Shown: positions 1-10,025 of the stretch, piece by piece
Numbering within the stretch: the first letter of the stretch is position 1
Layout: each line of letters begins with the position of its first letter
Source of the DNA: Pseudomonas alcaliphila JAB1
Lineage (GTDB): Bacteria; Pseudomonadota; Gammaproteobacteria; Pseudomonadales; Pseudomonadaceae
Reading direction: 5' to 3'
NCBI RefSeq assembly: GCF_001941865.1
Contig: NZ_CP016162.1
Span: 744,001 to 808,000 of the forward strand
DNA: 64,000 nt
Translations under genes and position numbers: made by a program
Notes under the pieces: generated by a model
What the model was told of the DNA's origin: nothing
What the model saw: only the letters and a program-made list of their open reading frames with translations
The model's database searches: none

Positions 1-677
1 GCAAGGCGCTGATCATCGCCCCGGCTGGCGATGCCATCGATACCCGGATAGCGGCCTTGCGTGACGAAGGTATTCCCACCGTCTATGTCGACCGCGGCGT
101 TGCGGGAGATGGCGCTTATGCGCTGGTGGCGACCGACAACTTCCTCGCAGGTCAGTTGGCCGGGCAACAACTGGCCGAGCGTCTCGGGCAGGGTGGCAGG
201 GTCGGGGTGTTGCGTTTGCGTCCCGGGCTGCAATCGACCGAGGAACGTGAGCGCGGCTTTCTGCTGGCGGCACAGGCGTCAGGGCTGCAGGTGGTATTCG
301 ACACCTACCTGGGTGATGACCGCCAGCGCATCGCCGAGGCCCTGAGCGAGCAGTTACCCAGACTCGACGGCCTGTTCAGCCCCAACGGCACCAGCAGCCG
401 GGCGACACTGGCGGCCCTGCGCCAGTTGGGCAAGGCCGGTACGGTGGACTTCGTCGGCTTCGACGGAGGCGAACTGCTGTTCGATGCCGTGAGACAAGGA
501 CAGATTCACGCCCTGTTGCTTCAGCAGCCGCAGGCCATGGGCGATCATGCGGTGCGTCTGGTGCATCGGGCCCTGAGTGGCGAACGCGCCATTTCACGCC
601 TGCAACTGTTGCTCGAGCCGCGGGTACTGACCGCCAGGGAATTGGCCGATATGACCGCGCCGCAACAGCCTTGGTGA
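1..677 (+). CDS. Periplasmic sugar-binding protein-like domain (3' part of gene)
   Basis: The frame is already open at the left window edge, so the N-terminus is missing; about 224 residues are visible. The sequence has the two-lobed periplasmic-binding-protein fold of the RbsB/LacI superfamily: an ALRDEGIPTVYVDR segment, a hinge-like DNFLAGQLAGQQLAERL helix, and a late VDFVGFDGG strand followed by a segment for a C-terminal helix. The family binds sugars, either as the periplasmic component of an ABC importer or as the effector domain of a LacI-type repressor. Without the N-terminus I cannot tell a signal peptide from a helix-turn-helix. The next gene starts 79 bases downstream and is of a different binding-protein family, so a shared operon is not implied. 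Confidence 0.7.
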   Translation, partial: KALIIAPAGDAIDTRIAALRDEGIPTVYVDRGVAGDGAYALVATDNFLAGQLAGQQLAERLGQGGRVGVLRLRPGLQSTEERERGFLLAAQASGLQVVFDTYLGDDRQRIAEALSEQLPRLDGLFSPNGTSSRATLAALRQLGKAGTVDFVGFDGGELLFDAVRQGQIHALLLQQPQAMGDHAVRLVHRALSGERAISRLQLLLEPRVLTARELADMTAPQQPW

Positions 678-756
678 TGGGCAGAGCGCGGGTTTATGAT
701 CCTTGTCCTGGCCGCCCTGAATTCGCTGTAGGGCGCGCTCTAGACGGTGGCGTGCA

Positions 757-1530
757 ATGAACCTGAAGTACCTGCTCGCAGCTCTGTTGTTGTTCTGCAG
801 TTTCTGCGTCCACGTGACGGCTGCCGAGTTGCGGCTGTATACCGAAGACTATCGACCTTTCAGCTATCTCGAGAATGGCAAGCCGAGTGGCATGGCTGTG
901 GCGGTGGTCGAAGAGTTGATCCGCCGTACCGGTGAGCTGGCGCGCATCGAACTGGTGCCCTGGACACGCGGCTATCACCAGGTTCGTCATCAGGCCGACA
1001 CCGCGTTGTTTTCCACCGTGCGCACGGCGCAGCGCGAAGCCGAGTTTCACTGGGTCGGGCCGATCGCGCGAGGCTATACGCGCTTCTACACGCACAAGGA
1101 TGCCGGGCTGCGAGTCACCAGTCTGGACGACGTGCGCCAGCTCGGCACCCTCGCCGTGCCCAAGCAGTGGTACAGCTACGAACTGCTGCGTGAGCAGGAG
1201 CTGGATAACCTGTATGGCGTGCCGACGCCTCAGGACATGCTGCGCATGTTTCGCCATGGCCGGGTCAAGCTGCTGCTGGCCAACAACCTGACCCTCGACG
1301 GCATGCTTGCCGAACAGGGCATGAATGCCGGACAACTGCAGGCGCAGTTCGACCTGATGCCCAATGACTCCTATATCGCCTTTTCCCTGCAGACGGATGC
1401 CGCTCGTGTCGCGCGATGGCAGCAGGCGCTGCAGCAGATGCGTCATGACGGCAGCCTGGAGCGGATCTATCGACACTGGTTTCCGACGGCCGATGAGCGG
1501 ACGTTGGTCGATTTGCTGCGCCTCGAGTGA
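757..1530 (+). CDS. Substrate-binding protein, SBP_bac_3 (amino-acid) family, copy 1
   Basis: 257 residues starting at an ATG, with a typical Sec signal peptide (charged N-terminus, hydrophobic LLAALLLFCSF core, cleavage likely after the Ala-Ala near residue 23). The mature part begins ELRLYTEDYRPFSY, the usual first strand of family-3 binding proteins, and carries the VEELIRRTG helix and the LVPWTRGYHQ segment of the family. It should bind a polar amino acid or a related small ligand in the periplasm. No permease or ATPase is adjacent; instead a paralogue follows directly. The ligand is unknown. Proteins of this subgroup can also feed sensor proteins rather than importers. Confidence 0.8.
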   Translation: MNLKYLLAALLLFCSFCVHVTAAELRLYTEDYRPFSYLENGKPSGMAVAVVEELIRRTGELARIELVPWTRGYHQVRHQADTALFSTVRTAQREAEFHWVGPIARGYTRFYTHKDAGLRVTSLDDVRQLGTLAVPKQWYSYELLREQELDNLYGVPTPQDMLRMFRHGRVKLLLANNLTLDGMLAEQGMNAGQLQAQFDLMPNDSYIAFSLQTDAARVARWQQALQQMRHDGSLERIYRHWFPTADERTLVDLLRLE

Positions 1531-1583
1531 AGCGGCTGCATGGCGCTCCACGTCTTGCTAGGCTGCAAGCGGGAGGGGCGGTG

Positions 1584-2339
1584 ATGGCCAAGTGTATTAA
1601 TCGATGGCTGTGTGTCCTGCTGGTGGTGCTGTGCGCTCCGGTGGAGGCACAGTTGCGTCTGCTCACCGAGGATGCGCCGCCAATGAGCTTCTTGCGCGAG
1701 GGCGAGCCCAGCGGTCTTGCCGTCGAGGTGGTCAGAGCGTTGCTGGCGCGCACCGGCGACAGCGGCCAGATCGAACTGATGCCCTGGACGCGAGCATTGC
1801 ATCTGGCTCAACAGGAGGAAGATGTCGTGCTGTTTTCCACCGTGCGCACTCCTGAGCGCGAGAACAGGTTTCAGTGGGTCGGGCCCATCGTGGTCGGCAC
1901 CACCAGCTTCTATTCGCTCAAGTCGCGCGACCTGGTCATCGACACGTTGGAGCAGGCCGCGGCCAGCGGGCCACTGGCGCTGCCAAAGCAGTGGTACACC
2001 TTCGAGATCCTCAGCGCGAGGGGCTTTACCAACCTCTACGGCGTGCCCAGTTCGAAACAGATGGTGACCATGCTCAAGCATGGCCGGGTCAACCTGATTG
2101 CTACCGAAGACCTGACCCTGGCTGGTGAGCTGGCTGCTGTCGATCTCAAACCGCAGGACGTCACCGTGCATGTGCCATTCATGCGCTCGGCCTATTACAT
2201 TGCTTTCTCCCCGCAGACTTCGGTGGTGCGTGTGGTGCGATGGCAGCGCGCCTTGCAGCAGATGCATGAGGACGGCAGCCTCGCAGCGATCCTCAGGCGT
2301 TGGCTGCCGCATGCGCCGATGCCCCCCATCGCTCCGTAG
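1584..2339 (+). CDS. Substrate-binding protein, SBP_bac_3 family, copy 2 (tandem paralogue)
   Basis: I chose the ATG at 1584 because GGGAGGGG lies a few bases upstream and the resulting protein starts with a clean signal peptide (MAKCINRWLCVLLVVLCAP, cleavage near VEA-Q). An in-frame GTG at 1527, overlapping the previous stop, would add 19 non-hydrophobic residues. The mature protein (about 230 residues) matches copy 1 along its length: shared blocks are LLTEDAPPMSF, LMPWTRALH, VLFSTVRTPERE, FQWVGPIV, LPKQWYTFE, NLYGVP and a C-terminal RWQRALQQMHEDGSL. This is a recent-looking tandem duplication with retained function likely. No transporter subunits are adjacent. Confidence 0.8.
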   Translation: MAKCINRWLCVLLVVLCAPVEAQLRLLTEDAPPMSFLREGEPSGLAVEVVRALLARTGDSGQIELMPWTRALHLAQQEEDVVLFSTVRTPERENRFQWVGPIVVGTTSFYSLKSRDLVIDTLEQAAASGPLALPKQWYTFEILSARGFTNLYGVPSSKQMVTMLKHGRVNLIATEDLTLAGELAAVDLKPQDVTVHVPFMRSAYYIAFSPQTSVVRVVRWQRALQQMHEDGSLAAILRRWLPHAPMPPIAP

Positions 2340-2392
2340 CGCCTCGCGTGACGACTGGTTAACCTGAGCGCTGAAATCCACCGAGCCCGATC

Positions 2393-3394
2393 ATGTCGCG
2401 TCGTCATCTCACTCTCGATCTGCGCAGTCGCGCCGGCTTGTTCGCTCACCTTGGTGCGATGGAACGGGCCGGTGTGCCCATCGATCGGGCGCTGGCCAGT
2501 CTGGATCTCGGTACGCGCCACGAGGCCGCCGTGAAGCGCATGCGGCAGATGGTCGGCGGCGGACGTGACCTGGCGAGTTCCGGCCAGTTGAGTGGCGTGT
2601 TCACGCCACTGGAAAGCGGCCTGGTACGCGCCGCTCAAGAAGCCGGAGCACTGGCGCATATCTACGAGCAGCTGGCGCAGCGCTACGATGAACAGGCGCG
2701 TCATGCCGCAGAACTGAAGTCACGTCTTCTGCTGCCGGCCGGGGTTTTGCTGCTGGCACTAGCGGTCAAACCCTTGCCTTCTCTGGTTGCTGGCAGCCTG
2801 AGTGGCGCAGGTTACCTGGCGGCCGTTCTGCTGCCGGTGTTGTGGCTGGCTGCTCTGTTGTTCGGTACGCGCGCGTTGTGGCGGCGCTGGCAGCAGCGGC
2901 GAAGCGATCAGCCAGGTCCACTCGACGATCTTCTGCTGGCCCTGCCGATATTGGGCAGCCTGCAGTTGCGGGCGGATATCCGTAACTTCTGTGACAGCCT
3001 CGGGCTGTTGCTGGAGGCGGGCATGCCGGTGCTCGATGCCTTGCCGCGTGCCTGCAATGCCGTGACCAATGCACGGCTGCGGCGGGATTTCGCCAACCTG
3101 GCACCACGGGTTGCGGCTGGGCAGTCGTTGGTGCGCGCTTTCGACGGGCTGAGTTTTCATGGCAAAGCCATGCTCATCGGCGTGCTCAATACCGGCGAAG
3201 CGACCGGCCGACCAGGCGAGGCGCTGCTGCGTTTCGCCCGCCTGCAGGCGCAGCAGCTGGCTGCAAGCCAGCAGGCGTTGGCGAGCTGGGCACCACGCCT
3301 GTTCTATCTGGCCGTCGCCGTGTGGATGGCGTACGGCCTGCTGACCGGTGGCGGTTTCTTCCCGGCCCTGCCCGCGGAGCTGGCTGGCCGATAA
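2393..3394 (+). CDS. GspF/PilC-like type II secretion system F-domain protein, standalone
   Basis: 333 residues with two T2SSF-type domains, the first at about residues 8-110 and the second at about 175-300, separated by hydrophobic membrane segments (about 113-135 and 140-165), with a further one near 298-320. The second domain has the family pattern [23 protein letters not shown] and [19 protein letters not shown] proteins are inner-membrane platform proteins of type II secretion and type IV pili. Typical GspF/PilC proteins have about 400 residues, so this one is short. No GspE, pseudopilin or other secretion gene is nearby, so its partner is unknown. It follows the tandem binding proteins by 53 bases. 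Confidence 0.75.
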   Translation: MSRRHLTLDLRSRAGLFAHLGAMERAGVPIDRALASLDLGTRHEAAVKRMRQMVGGGRDLASSGQLSGVFTPLESGLVRAAQEAGALAHIYEQLAQRYDEQARHAAELKSRLLLPAGVLLLALAVKPLPSLVAGSLSGAGYLAAVLLPVLWLAALLFGTRALWRRWQQRRSDQPGPLDDLLLALPILGSLQLRADIRNFCDSLGLLLEAGMPVLDALPRACNAVTNARLRRDFANLAPRVAAGQSLVRAFDGLSFHGKAMLIGVLNTGEATGRPGEALLRFARLQAQQLAASQQALASWAPRLFYLAVAVWMAYGLLTGGGFFPALPAELAGR

Positions 3395-3522
3395 TTTGCT
3401 GGTTATCGACCACGGCGGTCCGTTTGAAAGCTGGCAGCAAGTGCCTTGCGCTAGCATTCGTCACGTCTACGCCATTACTAAAAAGAGAAAAAAGCGATTC
3501 AACCGACTTTGGAATACGCCCC

Positions 3523-4395
3523 ATGCCCATCCTGCAACGTGCATCTCATCATGAGCTACGCAGTGCCTTTCGTGCCCTGCTGGCTTCCGACCGCTGCTAC
3601 CACACGGCTTCGGTCTTCGACCCCATGTCCGCCCGCATCGCCGCCGATCTCGACTTCGAGGTCGGTATCCTCGGTGGCTCCGTCGCCTCCCTGCAGGTAC
3701 TCGGTGCGCCGGACTTCGCCCTGATCACTCTCAGCGAATTCGTCGAGCAGGCCGCACGCATTGGCCGCGTCTCGCGTTTGCCGGTGATCGCCGATGCCGA
3801 CCACGGCTACGGTAATGCGCTCAATGTGATGCGCACCGTGGTCGAGCTGGAACGCGCCGGCGTCGCCGCGCTGACCATCGAAGATACCCTGCTGCCGGCC
3901 CAGTTCGGTCGCAAGTCCACCGACCTGATCTCCATCGAGGAAGGCGTCGGCAAGATCCTCGCTGCGCTGGAGGCGCGTGTCGATCCGGAGCTCTCGATCA
4001 TCGCCCGTACCCATGCCGGCGTACTGGAGGTGGACGAAGTGATCCGCCGCACTCGCGCCTATGAGGCTGCCGGCGCCGACGGCATCTGCCTGGTCGGGAT
4101 CAAGGATTTCGCCCACCTGGAGCAGATCGCCGCAGGCCTCAAGGTGCCGCTGATGCTGGTCACCTACGGCAACCCCGAACTGCGCGACAACCAACGCCTG
4201 GCGCGCCTGGGCGTGCGCATCGTGGTCAACGGCCATGCTGCCTACTTCGCCGCGATCAAGGCCACCTACGACTGCCTGCGCGAACAGCGCGGTGCCCAGC
4301 CGTGCGACCTCAACGCCACCGAGCTGACCCACAAGTACACCATGCCCGAGGATTACATCCTCTGGGCCAAGGAGTTCATGGAAGTGCGCGAATAA
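3523..4395 (+). CDS. Oxaloacetate decarboxylase (PEP mutase/isocitrate lyase superfamily)
   Basis: 290 residues from the ATG at 3523; the open frame extends further upstream but encodes unrelated, non-conserved residues. The protein has the alpha/beta-barrel of the isocitrate lyase/PEP mutase superfamily: [14 protein letters not shown] near the N-terminus, the metal-binding [15 protein letters not shown] strand, and [16 protein letters not shown]. It lacks the KKCGH loop of isocitrate lyase. It matches the P. aeruginosa PA4872 type, which was characterised as a Mg-dependent, biotin-independent oxaloacetate decarboxylase giving pyruvate and CO2. It is cytosolic. The neighbourhood (urease genes a few kb away) is the same as in P. 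aeruginosa as I remember it. Confidence 0.87.
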   Translation: MPILQRASHHELRSAFRALLASDRCYHTASVFDPMSARIAADLDFEVGILGGSVASLQVLGAPDFALITLSEFVEQAARIGRVSRLPVIADADHGYGNALNVMRTVVELERAGVAALTIEDTLLPAQFGRKSTDLISIEEGVGKILAALEARVDPELSIIARTHAGVLEVDEVIRRTRAYEAAGADGICLVGIKDFAHLEQIAAGLKVPLMLVTYGNPELRDNQRLARLGVRIVVNGHAAYFAAIKATYDCLREQRGAQPCDLNATELTHKYTMPEDYILWAKEFMEVRE

Positions 4396-4464
4396 CGACC
4401 AGCAGCACTTGCACTTCGCATTTCTCGGGCGCATATCTGTCCGGAGAGCGCGAGGAAACAGAGC

Positions 4465-4731
4465 ATGGCAGGCGGATGGGCAAGTGACGACGCAGTGCAG
4501 GAGCAGATCGACAGCAGCATCGAGGACGCCGTCGCGCGTGCTCGCAGCCAGCTGCCGAAGGGTGAGAGTCTGCGTCATTGCGAGGAGTGCGATGCAATTA
4601 TTCCCGAGGCTCGGCGTCAGGCGATTCCCGGCGTGCGCCTGTGCGTCAACTGCCAGGCCGAGCACGACCGGGAGAATGCCGCCTACAGCGGCTACAACCG
4701 TCGCGGCAGCAAGGACAGCCAGCTGCGCTGA
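4465..4731 (+). CDS. DksA/TraR-family C4 zinc-finger protein
   Basis: 88 residues. A single zinc ribbon is formed by Cys39-x2-Cys42 and Cys60-x2-Cys63, the spacing of the DksA/TraR finger. It lacks the long coiled coil of full-length DksA (about 150 residues), so it belongs with the small YbiI/TraR-like members. TraR-type proteins bind the RNA polymerase secondary channel and can imitate DksA plus ppGpp; whether this one does so is inference. The acidic stretch before the finger (IDSSIEDAVARA) could form the short helical hairpin. The hemerythrin gene follows after 74 bases. Confidence 0.8.
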   Translation: MAGGWASDDAVQEQIDSSIEDAVARARSQLPKGESLRHCEECDAIIPEARRQAIPGVRLCVNCQAEHDRENAAYSGYNRRGSKDSQLR

Positions 4732-4763
4732 GCAAGCGGTACGGCACCTATTCGAGTCCTGAT

Positions 4764-4782
4764 GGTCTAGTGCTACTAGACC
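4764..4782. promoter_or_regulatory. Perfect inverted repeat upstream of the hemerythrin gene
   Basis: GGTCTAGT-GCT-ACTAGACC: two exact 8-base arms around a 3-base spacer, ending 23 bases before the hemerythrin ATG. The size and symmetry suit the operator of a dimeric repressor. As RNA it would also make a short hairpin ahead of the ribosome-binding site. No candidate regulator is adjacent. Confidence 0.4.
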
Positions 4783-4805
4783 GTGACTCAGGAAGAGGTG
4801 CCTGC

Positions 4806-5249
4806 ATGACGATTTTCGAAGCCCTACGCATCAGCCACGATATCCAGCGCGAACTGGCGCAGAAACTGATCGCCACCCAGGGCGATAGCGCCGAACGCCA
4901 CGCTTTGTTCTCTCAGCTCAAGCAGGAGCTGGCCGTGCACTCGGTGGCCGAAGAACGCCATTTCTATATTCCCCTGATGCAGCAGGACGCGGGCGTGGAT
5001 CTGTCGCGCCACGCGATCGCCGAGCATCACCAGATGGACGAAATGATCGAGGACCTGGAGGAAACCGACCCCAGCAGCCCGAGCTGGCTGGCGCAAGCCA
5101 AGGCGCTGGCGGACAAGGTCGAGCATCATCTCAAGGAAGAAGAACACACCTTCTTCCAGATGGCCGGCAAGCTGCTTCGCGACAAGGAGAAGCAGCAACT
5201 GGCGGGTGACTATCTCAACGCCTACGACGAGATGAAGCAGGCGTCCTGA
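4806..5249 (+). CDS. Hemerythrin HHE-domain protein
   Basis: 147 residues from the ATG at 4806, preceded by AGGAAGAGG. The protein is an all-helical bundle with likely di-iron ligands His11, His45, Glu49, His74, His107 and Glu111, matching the H-HxxxE-H-HxxxE pattern of hemerythrin-like HHE proteins. Bacterial members bind O2 or NO or take part in iron and redox stress responses; the specific role here is unknown. The upstream inverted repeat at 4764-4782 suggests control separate from the DksA-like gene. The protein is cytosolic, with no signal peptide. Confidence 0.85.
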   Translation: MTIFEALRISHDIQRELAQKLIATQGDSAERHALFSQLKQELAVHSVAEERHFYIPLMQQDAGVDLSRHAIAEHHQMDEMIEDLEETDPSSPSWLAQAKALADKVEHHLKEEEHTFFQMAGKLLRDKEKQQLAGDYLNAYDEMKQAS

Positions 5250-5271
5250 ATGGGCTAGCCTCAATGGCAAC

Positions 5272-5321
5272 GGCGGGTTTCACCCGCCCTACACATGACC
5301 GTAGGGCGGGTGAAACCCGCC
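5272..5321. repeat. REP family A, inverted pair upstream of RAYT
   Basis: Two 21-base REP units in opposite orientation (5272-5292 and 5301-5321), with their GTAG ends facing each other across 8 bases. The unit is GTAGGGCGGGTG followed by its own partial complement AACCCGCC. The 5' GTAG is the tetranucleotide recognised by REP-associated transposases. Confidence 0.9.
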
Positions 5322-5350
5322 ACAGCCAACTCCGCAACAAGGACGTTGCC

Positions 5351-5896
5351 ATGTCTGACTACCGCCGCGCCGCCGTTCCTGGCGGCACCTATTTCTTCAC
5401 GCTAGTCACTGAGCGGCGTCAGCCGATCCTCACTGATCCCGATATCCGCCAAGCTTTGCGCGAAGCCATCGAAACGGTGCGTCTTACCCAGCCCTTCGTC
5501 ATCGACGCCTGGGTATTGCTGCCCGATCATCTGCATGCCATCTGGCGCTTGCCGGCAGGTGATGCGGACTTTTCCAATCGCTGGCGGTTGATCAAGCGGC
5601 ATGTCACGCATGCGTGTGGCAGCCGCTATAACCGCTCGGATTTGTTGAGCCACCGACGTCAGACGAAGGGCCAGGGCACGCTCTGGCAGCAGCGCTTCTG
5701 GGAGCACCTGATCCGTGACGAGTGCGACTACGCGCAACATTTCGACTACCTGCACGGCAACCCGCTCAAGCATGGGCTGGTGAGACGAGTCAGGGATTGG
5801 CCCTGGTCTTCATTTCATCGTTGGGTGAAGGAGGGTGTTTATTCCAGCGATTGGGGCGGGGATATGGGTGACAACGAACCGAGTGTCGGTGAATGA
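5351..5896 (+). CDS. rayT: REP-associated tyrosine transposase (RAYT, TnpA-REP)
   Basis: 181 residues from the ATG at 5351. This is a Y1 HUH single-strand transposase of the IS200/IS605 superfamily: the HUH motif is His60-Leu-His62 and the catalytic tyrosine is Tyr133 in DYLHGNPLKHG. Other hallmarks are RRAAVPGGTYFFT at the N-terminus, RWRLIKRHVTHACG, and WPWSSFHR near the C-terminus. Compared with E. coli TnpA-REP it has about 15 extra residues before LWQQRFWEH. It is thought to process and spread REP palindromes bearing a 5' GTAG. Inverted pairs of family A REPs flank the gene on both sides, as expected for a RAYT and its own substrate. All key residues are present, so it looks functional. 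Confidence 0.93.
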   Translation: MSDYRRAAVPGGTYFFTLVTERRQPILTDPDIRQALREAIETVRLTQPFVIDAWVLLPDHLHAIWRLPAGDADFSNRWRLIKRHVTHACGSRYNRSDLLSHRRQTKGQGTLWQQRFWEHLIRDECDYAQHFDYLHGNPLKHGLVRRVRDWPWSSFHRWVKEGVYSSDWGGDMGDNEPSVGE

Positions 5897-5899
5897 ATT

Positions 5900-5979
5900 G
5901 GCGGGTTTCACCCGCCCTACCGCTCGGCAGCGCGGCGAATACCGCAGCCTTTCATCCCGTAGGGCGGGTGAAACCCGCC
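5900..5979. repeat. REP family A, inverted pair downstream of RAYT
   Basis: REP units at 5900-5920 and 5959-5979 in opposite orientation with a 38-base spacer. They are the same 21-base unit as at 5272-5321, so the RAYT gene is bracketed by matching pairs. Confidence 0.9.
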
Positions 5980-6001
5980 ATTGTCGTCTCAGCTTGCGAT
6001 G

Positions 6002-7702
<1,701 letters not shown>

Positions 7703-7723
7703 CGGCACTTCCTGTATTCGTTT

Positions 7724-7827
7724 GATCGTGCCCACGCTCTGCGTGGGCATGCAGTTGGCGACGCTCTGCGTCGCAAGGACGCGGAGCGTCCCGCTAAGGG
7801 TTCCCACGCCGAGCGTGGGAACGATCA
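7724..7827. repeat. Family C cruciform element between ureB and ureC
   Basis: About 104 bp. Outer arms GATCGTGCCCACGCTC and GAGCGTGGGAACGATC pair with each other, and each also folds locally. The centre holds ACGCTCTGCGTCG and GGACGCGGAGCGTCC hairpins. It matches 33155-33257 in length and arrangement. Its right end overlaps the ureB stop codon (TGA inside CTGATCGTT on the minus strand). It has no GTAG end. Confidence 0.85.
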
Positions 7828-8133
7828 GTCGAGATCGCCCATGACCCGGCCGGCGAAGCCGAATACCCGGCGCGCGCCAGCCAGATCGACCAGTTCCACC
7901 TCACGGCTCTGCCCTGGCTCGAAGCGCACGGCCGTGCCGGCGGGAATGTTCAGGCGCATGCCGCGCGCGGCGGCGCGGTCGAACAGCAGGGCATCGTTGG
8001 TCTCGAAGAAGTGGTAGTGCGAGCCGACCTGGATCGGTCGGTCGCCGCTGTTGGCCACGGACAGGGTCAGGGTACGGCGACCGGCATTGAGCTCGATCTC
8101 GCCGTCGGCAATCTGGTATTCGCCGGGAATCAT
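7825..8133 (-). CDS. ureB: Urease subunit beta
   Basis: 102 residues, the normal length for a separate bacterial beta subunit. It contains the family segments [16 protein letters not shown] at the start, [13 protein letters not shown], and a C-terminal [15 protein letters not shown]. UreB packs against UreC in the (alpha-beta-gamma)3 urease trimer. It starts 7 bases after the GNAT gene and is clearly in the urease operon. Its stop codon is formed where the coding frame runs into the family C repeat. Confidence 0.96.
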   Translation of the reverse strand: MIPGEYQIADGEIELNAGRRTLTLSVANSGDRPIQVGSHYHFFETNDALLFDRAAARGMRLNIPAGTAVRFEPGQSREVELVDLAGARRVFGFAGRVMGDLD

Positions 8134-8140
8134 GGGCTGT

Positions 8141-8641
8141 TCACTCCAGAATCAGTTGCATAAAGGTCAGATCCAGCCAACGCCCGAACTTGCGCCCGAC
8201 CTGGGGCATCTGTCCGCTGGTGACGAAGCCAAGGCGCTGGTGCAGGCGAATCGAGGCGGCGTTCTCTGATTCGATGGCGGCGACCATGACATGCAGGTTG
8301 GCGGCGCGGGCGCGTTCGATCAGCGCCTGCATCAGCGCCGGGCCGAGGCCCTGGCCGCGCTGGTCGGCGCGTATGTAGACCGAGTGCTCGACGGTCTGAC
8401 GGAAGCCTTCGATGGTGCGCCAGGTGCCATAGCTGGCGTAGCCGAGCACCAGGCCTGCGGCGTCACGCGCCACCAGCACCGGGAAGCCGGCCGCCGTGCG
8501 TTCGGCCAGCCAGGCACGGCGGTTGGCGAGATCCACCAGGGTCTCGTTCCAGATCGCCGTGGTGTGCTGCACCGCGTCGTTGTAAATGGCGAGAATGCCG
8601 GGCAGGTCGGCTTCGCCGGCATTCACTATGTCGAAATTCAT
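8141..8641 (-). CDS. GNAT N-acetyltransferase (methionine sulfoximine/phosphinothricin-type)
   Basis: 166 residues with a complete GNAT fold: the acetyl-CoA-binding signature is [13 protein letters not shown] (Q/RxxGxG/A), and the C-terminal motif is [15 protein letters not shown]. It lies inside the urease operon, 3 bases after ureA and 7 bases before ureB. The same gene sits there in P. aeruginosa (PA4866), whose product was shown to acetylate methionine sulfoximine and methionine sulfone. Methionine sulfoximine inhibits glutamine synthetase, so detoxifying it fits a nitrogen-assimilation operon. Activity on that substrate here is inferred from similarity and context. Confidence 0.9.
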   Translation of the reverse strand: MNFDIVNAGEADLPGILAIYNDAVQHTTAIWNETLVDLANRRAWLAERTAAGFPVLVARDAAGLVLGYASYGTWRTIEGFRQTVEHSVYIRADQRGQGLGPALMQALIERARAANLHVMVAAIESENAASIRLHQRLGFVTSGQMPQVGRKFGRWLDLTFMQLILE

Positions 8642-8644
8642 GGT

Positions 8645-8947
8645 TCAGGCGATCGGTTGGTGGACGGTCACCAGCTTGGTGCCGTCGGGGAAGGTGGCTT
8701 CGATCTGGATCTCCGGAATCATCTCCGGCACACCCTCCATCACCTGATCGCGGGCCAGCAGGGTTGTGCCGAAATGCATCAGCTCGGCGACCGTCTGGCC
8801 GTCGCGCGCGCCTTCGAGCAGGGCCGCGGAGATGTAGGCCATGGCTTCCGGGTAATTCAGCTTCACCCCACGCGCCAGTCGGCGCTCGGCCACCAGGCCG
8901 GCGGTGAAGATCAGCAGCTTGTCTTTTTCTCTTGGTGACAAATCCAT
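8645..8947 (-). CDS. ureA: Urease subunit gamma
   Basis: 100 residues, the standard length. The start [16 protein letters not shown] at 8947 is the canonical UreA N-terminus. The rest follows the family: [16 protein letters not shown], a [12 protein letters not shown] helix and [27 protein letters not shown] at the end. UreA is the small structural subunit of the urease trimer. It is preceded by a REP pair that separates it from ureD, and it is almost contiguous with the GNAT gene downstream. Confidence 0.96.
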   Translation of the reverse strand: MDLSPREKDKLLIFTAGLVAERRLARGVKLNYPEAMAYISAALLEGARDGQTVAELMHFGTTLLARDQVMEGVPEMIPEIQIEATFPDGTKLVTVHQPIA

Positions 8948-9059
8948 GACGGCTCCAGTCTTGGAGCGGCAAGGCCGTGCCTTGTCCGCAATAGTGCTTC
9001 GGTCGCTTGGTGGAACGCGGCGTGCGCTGTTCCACTCTGGCGTGGCTGTACTGCAATTT

Positions 9060-9118
9060 GTAGGAGCCGGCTTGCCGGCGATTAGGCCTCTGTCGATCGC
9101 CGGCAAGCCGGCTCCTAC
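9060..9118. repeat. REP family B, inverted pair between ureD and ureA
   Basis: GTAGGAGCCGGCTTGCCGGC followed 13 bases later by its inverted copy ending in CGGCTCCTAC. Both units have the GTAG mark of RAYT substrates, but the family differs from that flanking the local RAYT. Confidence 0.9.
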
Positions 9119-9131
9119 ATGTCCGTTGTGC

Positions 9132-9968
9132 TCATGTGCTCCAGATTCGGGGTGACACTGCTTCGCGCCCCAGCATCGCCGGGCGCAGCAGGCGCCAGAG
9201 CTCGATCAGCCAGGCGCGAGCCTTGAGTGCTTCGCTGGCCAGGCAGCGTGCGACCAGCAGGCCCGAGAGCTGGCTGAGGTCACCGCGCACGCCATCGATC
9301 TTCAGTTCCCGGCAGCGTTCGAGTAAATCACTGTCTACATCGGCGCTGATCAGCAGGGTGGCAAACACCGGCTGGCCGTTGAGGCCGATAGGTGAATCGA
9401 GCAGACCGTCGCCGCCGACCACGCGCTGGCGTTCGTGCCAGAGCGGCTTGCCGTCACGGCGGACATCCAGCGCGGCCTGAAAATGGCCGCTGGCAAAGCG
9501 CTCGTCGGCAGCCGGGCGGCCGAGGGCGACGATGTCCCAGTAAAGCAGGCGAGCATCGCCGTGCAGGTCGATCTGCGTGTGCAGTTCGGCCTGGGCGCCG
9601 GCATAGATGATGGTTTCCTGCGGCAGCCACTCCAGGGTGGCGCCGGCGTCGATGCGCAGGCGCAGATCCTGACGGGCGACACCGGCGGCGCGATACCACT
9701 TGGCGGCGCCGGGGCTGGTGAGCTGCACCCAGGTGTTTTCGCCGGCGTGGGCCGAGATGTCCAGGACGTCACCGCCGGCAATGCCGCCGGGCGGGTGGAC
9801 GATGATGTGCTGGCACACCTCCGGGCCTTCGGCATACAGGTGCTTCTGCACTCTAAGTGGGCCTAGGTGGCGTCTCTGCACTGGTGTGGTGCGTTCGCCG
9901 TGGCGCGCGTAGGCCAGCTCCAGCTCGGCAGGCCAGCTTGGCGTGAACAGGGCGGCAGGCAGATTCAT
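9132..9968 (-). CDS. ureD: Urease accessory protein UreD
   Basis: 278 residues from the ATG at 9968 ([20 protein letters not shown]). UreD (UreH) is the scaffold that, with UreF and UreG, delivers nickel and CO2 to apo-urease. Family landmarks are [38 protein letters not shown] and [16 protein letters not shown]. The length matches pseudomonad UreD. It is the first gene of the urease operon, and a good sigma-54 promoter lies about 40 bases upstream of its start, pointing to nitrogen-controlled expression. Confidence 0.95.
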   Translation of the reverse strand: MNLPAALFTPSWPAELELAYARHGERTTPVQRRHLGPLRVQKHLYAEGPEVCQHIIVHPPGGIAGGDVLDISAHAGENTWVQLTSPGAAKWYRAAGVARQDLRLRIDAGATLEWLPQETIIYAGAQAELHTQIDLHGDARLLYWDIVALGRPAADERFASGHFQAALDVRRDGKPLWHERQRVVGGDGLLDSPIGLNGQPVFATLLISADVDSDLLERCRELKIDGVRGDLSQLSGLLVARCLASEALKARAWLIELWRLLRPAMLGREAVSPRIWST

Positions 9969-10009
9969 GGTAGGGCAGGGGTTCCGCAGGATAGTTGACC
10001 GAGTGGGCA

Positions 10010-10025
10010 AGCAAGAGGCGTGCCC
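10010..10025 (-). promoter_or_regulatory. Sigma-54 (-24/-12) promoter of the urease operon
   Basis: On the minus strand the sequence reads GGGCACGCCTCTTGCT, which matches the sigma-54 consensus TGGCACG-N4-TTGCW with the invariant GG and GC exactly 10 bases apart. Transcription would start near 9998, about 30 bases before the ureD ATG. GCAC-N7-GTTC (10027-10041), just upstream, resembles an NtrC site but is weak and very close. Confidence 0.7.

Noticed and set aside
1527..1583. GTG start at 1527 for the second tandem binding protein
   Set aside because: It would put 19 polar residues before the signal peptide; the ATG at 1584 has a good ribosome-binding site.
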